The notes beneath the pieces were generated by a model. The model searched no databases and was not told the DNA's origin. It was given only the letters and a program-made list of their open reading frames with translations. A program made the translations under genes and the position numbers. A stretch of 64,000 bases of DNA, taken from Triatoma infestans (lineage: Eukaryota > Arthropoda > Insecta > Hemiptera > Reduviidae). Location of the stretch: contig JAAEAF010000262.1 of NCBI GenBank assembly GCA_011037195.1, positions 186,001-250,000 of the forward strand, in the 5' to 3' direction. Shown here piece after piece: positions 59,998 through 64,000 of this stretch; the stretch's first letter is position 1, and every line of letters begins with the position of its first letter.

Positions 59998-61210
59998 ACT
60001 CTTGAGTTTAGGGTTTGTTGAGACCACGTCAGTGGTTTGCCAAAAACCGACGTTTCCCATTTTGCATTGAGCATTATATTATTATTATTCAAGAAAGGGG
60101 AGGGGCGAAACCTACCCTAGTCTACAGCCTCCATGGGCCCATATAGCTACCCCTAAAAGAATAACAAACTATGGGTCTGGACACAAAGTCCAGGACCAGG
60201 CCAAGGTTTTACCCTATCTAAGTTTTACCAACGGGACCGAAAAATCAGATCAAAAATCTTAAAAGGAATAGCTTAAGATCCTCTACCGATATCCTATTCC
60301 GGCCAAAGGTGCTAAAACTAATCTCCTCACAGCTCAAACAATCAGTCATTAGATCATGTGTGTTTCCTCCTCCGTCTCACAGACTCTACAAAAGGGGTCA
60401 AGGAGAGCCCCATCTCTTAGAGATGTCTTCTTAAGCTACAATGCCCAGTGACGGAAACCAAAAACCAGATCCTGAGAGAGGACCGTGAAAAGACACTCAA
60501 AGATCCGTCCGGGCCCCCCAATGAGCATCTTAGACTGGACATCCCTTTGGGGTGTCCAAAAGGATCAGAAGAATGAGTGCTGCGAGGTCATCCATGTCTG
60601 GAACCTGACAGACATGTACCAAAAGACACACCAACAGCAGGCTCGGGACCAATGAAGGGGAGAGAGACGCCTAATTTGGCAAACCTATCCACTTCCTCAT
60701 TCCCAGAAATTCCCATGTTACCTGGTACCCAGACCAGAAGCATATCCTTCAGAGAAGAAAGCTCTTCTAGCCTTTTAGAACATTCCATCACAAATCTGGA
60801 TGTGAAGACACATGAGCTAAGCGCCTTCAACGCAGCTTGGCTGTCCGAGCAGATACAAACACCCTTTAAATTAGTGTTACGCACCCTCTCATCCAAGATA
60901 TAACAAAGAACTGCATATACTTCAGCCTGGAAAACAGTGGCCCACTCACCAAGAGGCACCACCAAATGGTCTCCCGTCTCAAAATAGACGGCAGCCCCAT
61001 TACTATCATCCATCCTGGAACCGTCCGTGTAGCACCGGAGATAATTCTCAGGAATCACCCCAGACGGACCCATGGTAAACCAATCTTCCCTAGAAGGCGT
61101 CCTAAACGCAACAGTCACCGCCAGTCAAGCCAAGCGTTGAATATCTTCATGAGCATGGGCGAAACTTCGGTTTTTAGCAAACCATTGACACAATCCGGAA
61201 ACTCAAGTGT
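59998..61210. mobile_element. Fold-back element split by a nested retrotransposon
   Basis: The left arm (59998-60060: GTTGAGACCACGTCAGTGG, GACGTTTCCCAT) and the right arm (61155-61210: ATGGGCGAAAC, TTTTTAGCAAACC, ACTCAAGTG) are reverse complements and match the small fold-back element at 6151-6305. The retrotransposon 60072-61137 sits where the loop should be. Confidence 0.7.
60072..61137 (-). mobile_element. I-like non-LTR fragment nested in the fold-back element
   Basis: Minus-strand relative of 58121-59068. The open frame 61118-60588 gives 176 residues, with YTDGSRMDDSNGA, QAEVYAVLCYILDE, CSDSQAALKAL and PGNMGISGNEEVDRFAK. It differs by only a few residues from the plus copy. It extends to the 3' end with an AAT tail (ATT run near 60068-60082). 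About 250 bases of the plus copy (58152-58400) are missing near its 5' end. Both copies begin at the same sequence, AACGCTTGGCTTG. Confidence 0.75.
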
Positions 61211-62278
61211 TTTTTGGTTCGAATTTGCCGAATAATCACGTTATTGGATTGTTTGCCAACAATTCAAACAAAAAAAATTCAATTTTTTGAAAATGTTTAT
61301 AAGGTTGTTGCACTAATTATTAAGATAAACTAATTATCTAGAGCGTTGCAATGCAAAGTCGAATACGAACCCCATCCATTCTTTGGTGCAGCTTCATGAC
61401 TGCATAAAGGACTTGTAGAAGTATTAAATGTAAAATAAAAGAATTAAAACAAATAGAATTTTCTGTAAAATAGATAAAACTAAATGATGTACTAAAGTAG
61501 GTGAAAATATCGAATAAACAAATGTACAGTAGTAAACAGCAGGATAAGGAAGTTGAAAATTAAATGAAAAAGGGCTAGGAATAACAATAATATGAGGGCG
61601 TAGACCGAATAGACGAAAAGATATAGATAAAAGAGAAAAGGGATATACAGTGTTTGTAAAGAGGCTTGTTTGAGGGCTGTCCGGACAGAATTCTAATAGT
61701 GGGGACCGTAATATTAGAGGCGCACACTTGTAACATAATCCCCTCTCTGCTCCCTTATTTCCTAAACAATTAAGTAGATAATTCTGTTTAATGCTTCTAT
61801 TTAATTTACTTCCATTTTCATTTCCCCATAGCGCTACCTAACTTGCTACCTTTTTTATTTATTTTTAAACTACTACAACAACACAGATTTACGGGTTATT
61901 CTCGTATCATTCGCTTCAGTTAGTGTTATTTTTCCGCACTTAACATTTTCTTTTTTCCATACTCTCAGTAAGAGGAAATAATTCGACTGTATTGGTTTTT
62001 TTTTTAAAACAGAATTTTTATCAAATATCTCAATAATTGAGGTTTCCGGTCCGGGCCGAAATTGATGTTTTAGATACTGCTTGTTTATCAAAAGAGATCC
62101 GACATAAGAGGATACCCATTTTATCAATCATTGAGAAGTATCACCTTGCTGAATTAACCTTTACAATTATTGGACATTTCTTAGAATTTAAGGTTAATTT
62201 GAGTTTTCTTTACAGTGTGTGGAATATTTTCTGTCGCACGATCTCTCCAACATAATAAACTCAGAAACCACTAAACGG
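61211..62278. other. Intergenic DNA
   Basis: AT-rich, with a slightly GC-balanced stretch near 61590-61760. Open frames at 61873-62127 and 62037-62255 overlap on opposite strands and show no motif. Confidence 0.4.
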
Positions 62279-62354
62279 AGTTTAGAGTGCCCATAGATGC
62301 ACTTTGTTATATATATATATACGTAACAAAGTGCATCTATGGGCACTCTAAACT
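62279..62354. repeat. Perfect hairpin, 31-bp arms, 14-base loop
   Basis: Arm 62279-62309 and arm 62324-62353/62354 are exact reverse complements (TTTAGAGTGCCCATAGATGC and its complement). The loop is TA-rich (TATATATATATACG). It may be a tiny fold-back element or the collapsed remnant of one. Confidence 0.85.
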
Positions 62355-62363
62355 AATATATAT

Positions 62364-62480
62364 ACAGGGTGTCCTATTTAAACAGGCCACATTTGAAATA
62401 ACTCTTAAACGAAGCAAGATATCTAAAAAGTGAACATAAAGTTTGTTGAAGTATTTTCGCTCTAGTTTATGATGGTGTTA
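62364..62480 (+). repeat. End of a DNA-transposon-like repeat
   Basis: TATATACAGGGTGTCCTATT opens a block that looks like a transposon terminus (ACAGGGTGTCC is common for Tc1/mariner-type and similar ends). No partner terminal repeat was found downstream. Confidence 0.4.
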
Positions 62481-62872
62481 AATGGTTTTTGATTTTATTG
62501 CCGCCTTACGCCTTAAATGCGGTGATAGAAGTGGCGATTTCCTTTTGACTCCCACTTACTACTACTGTATTGAAAACTATTAAAAAAATGAAGAAAAATG
62601 CCGTTAATTTCACTACAATATTTCAAACAGTTGCCGAGATATTTAATCATAAAGATAAAAATGTTCGTCATTTTTTTTCCTGTTTTTCTGTTTCATAAAC
62701 TAAAATTAAAAGCGGATTTTCTTATTAATTTCTAATAAATAAGAGAGTTCAAATGCTGATTAAAACTTAAAACCTATTTTAAAAACCATAAGGGACTTGA
62801 AAATATGGTAAAACATCATTAAAACAAACAATATTCCAGTTTATTTACAAAACTCGATTAAAAAATATTTCC

Positions 62873-63384
62873 TATATACAGGATGTCCCAAGGTATATGG
62901 ATAACGACTTTTTCTCGGAAACTAAGATAGCTAGAAAAAAAACTAAAAAATATGTGTCCCCGTAGTTTTTTGTTAGAAAACCAAATTTAATCCTCATTAA
63001 TTACAGATCCTTAATTAACTACTTCTTCTTATTCAATCAAAAAACCGTTATAATATCATTTAGAAATTTCTTATCAGAATCATGTTTTCATTCATAACTT
63101 GTAAAATATCGCTCAAAGAAAAAAAAACCGTTCAAGTAAATTTTTCTTACAAAAAATAGAGGAATAGAGGAATCTATTTCTTAAATAAAAACTACACCTC
63201 CCAATTTGAAAAAATGAAGTTGGTGCCTGTATCTCGCTTCTCGAAACACCAAAACAAATTTGCAACTTAAATGTGGATTTCTAACAAAAATCTATGGGGA
63301 CACGTATTTTTTAGTTTTTTTCCTAGCTATCTTAGTTTCCGAGAAAAAGTCGTTATCCATATACCTTGGGACACCTTGTATATA
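62873..63384. mobile_element. MITE with 110-bp terminal inverted repeats
   Basis: 62873-62982 and 63275-63384 are reverse complements with only a few mismatches. Shared words include GTCCCAAGGTATATGGATAA, CGACTTTTTCTCGGAAAC and TAAGATAGCTAG. Outer ends are TATATACAGGATGTCCC and its partner GGGACACCTTGTATATA, so insertion at TA is likely. The 292-bp core has no open frame. Mobilisation would need a transposase from elsewhere. Confidence 0.85.
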
Positions 63385-63504
63385 TAAAGTGAGCAGTCCA
63401 ACTTCAAACTATATCTTGGAGTTAATATTTTCAAGGTAATCCCAAAAATAAATCTTCCCAGAAACAAAAAAATAAAATAAATAATCTTAAAAATTTTGCG
63501 TGCA

Positions 63505-64000
63505 AAAATGGTGGCAGTCCGTATGCAAAGAAAAAAATCGTTGGAGCGTTTTTGAGAAAAAAAAAATTATATATATATATCAATATGTTGCTAATATACT
63601 ATATATAACCCTTTTTATTTCTCTTATTCGTAATAAGAGAAAGTACAGCGATCGTATCAAAGTTTCGAAATTGGAGGGTTCACTGGAAATACATATTTTT
63701 TAAGGTCACAAAATATCTCAAAAACGAAAAATCGTTTTTCCAAACTTCATATTCCATTTAGGTTACTACTACCCCACATCTGACAAACAGGTTTCCAGCA
63801 AAATCCATCAACCGGAAGTACCACTTTACTGATAGTTTTTTTTCTTCAGTTTTTTTTTACGATAACGATTTTCTTTACTTCATATACTATCTCTATCTAC
63901 ATAGATACTATCATTTTTCTTGAAATATTTTCTAAGGCAAATTGAGTTTTTGGGGGGGGGGAGGATTCTGGGGGAACTGGTAACGTTTGGTTTTCCTCTA
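63505..64000 (-). repeat. ACTTCCGG interspersed repeat, copy H, running off the window
   Basis: Reverse orientation. TATTTCTCTTATTCGTAATA near 63615 is the outer end, then AAAGTACAGCGATCGTATC, GGGTTCACTGGAAATAC, AAAACGAAAAATCG, AACCGGAAGTACCACTTTAC at 63809 and TTTTTGGGGGGGGGGAGG. A sub-unit fragment (AAAAAATCGTTGGAGCGTTT, 63533) also lies upstream of the outer end. Confidence 0.7.

Noticed and set aside
1..64000. Any CRISPR array, phage, bacterial operon or endogenous virus
   Set aside because: No regularly spaced repeats, no prokaryotic gene density or ribosome binding sites, and no viral polymerase, capsid or envelope motifs beyond retrotransposon gag and pol remnants.

Overview
This is AT-rich eukaryotic DNA with split genes, typical GT-AG introns and very heavy transposon load. 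The two recognisable host genes, and R1-like, I-like, BEL/Pao, hAT and Tc1/mariner-type remnants, point to an insect. The short insect-type GAGA factor and the repeat-rich introns would fit a large hemipteran-like genome, but the order cannot be fixed from the sequence alone.

Two complete host genes lie head to head. On the minus strand, seven coding exons between 22572 and 2113 join in frame into a 459-residue p62/Sequestosome-1 protein (Drosophila ref(2)P) with PB1, ZZ zinc finger and C-terminal UBA domains. On the plus strand, five coding exons between 24109 and 30569 join in frame into a 403-residue GAGA factor (Trithorax-like, Trl) with a BTB/POZ domain, a basic nuclear localisation patch, one C2H2 finger that keeps the GAG-reading residues, and a poly-glutamine C-terminus. 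About 1.5 kb separates the two start codons. A third host gene is represented only by what looks like its last coding exon on the minus strand (49398-49614); its other exons must lie outside the window or be invisible here.

Everything else is intron, intergenic DNA and mobile elements. The 11.6-kb p62 intron 2 holds a ruined BEL/Pao pol fragment (about 13.1-14.5 kb), a hAT element with terminal inverted repeats and probable 8-bp target duplication (15362-16951), and a complete copy of an unnamed interspersed repeat (19790-20755). From 33 kb onward there are about eight broken non-LTR retrotransposon 3' ends, a rearranged mariner-like element with a D-D-41-D spacing (41059-42170), and an LTR retroelement holding only gag (50499-52243). 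There are also fold-back or inverted-repeat elements (49819-50246, 59998-61210 with a retrotransposon nested inside, 62279-62354, 62873-63384).

I see no operon, CRISPR array, phage or bacterial-style system, no rRNA, and no tRNA I can support. The most unexplained sequence structure is the interspersed repeat family whose internal sub-units carry the motif ACCGGAAGT, present in about ten copies on both strands, followed by the gag-only LTR element and the fold-back elements.
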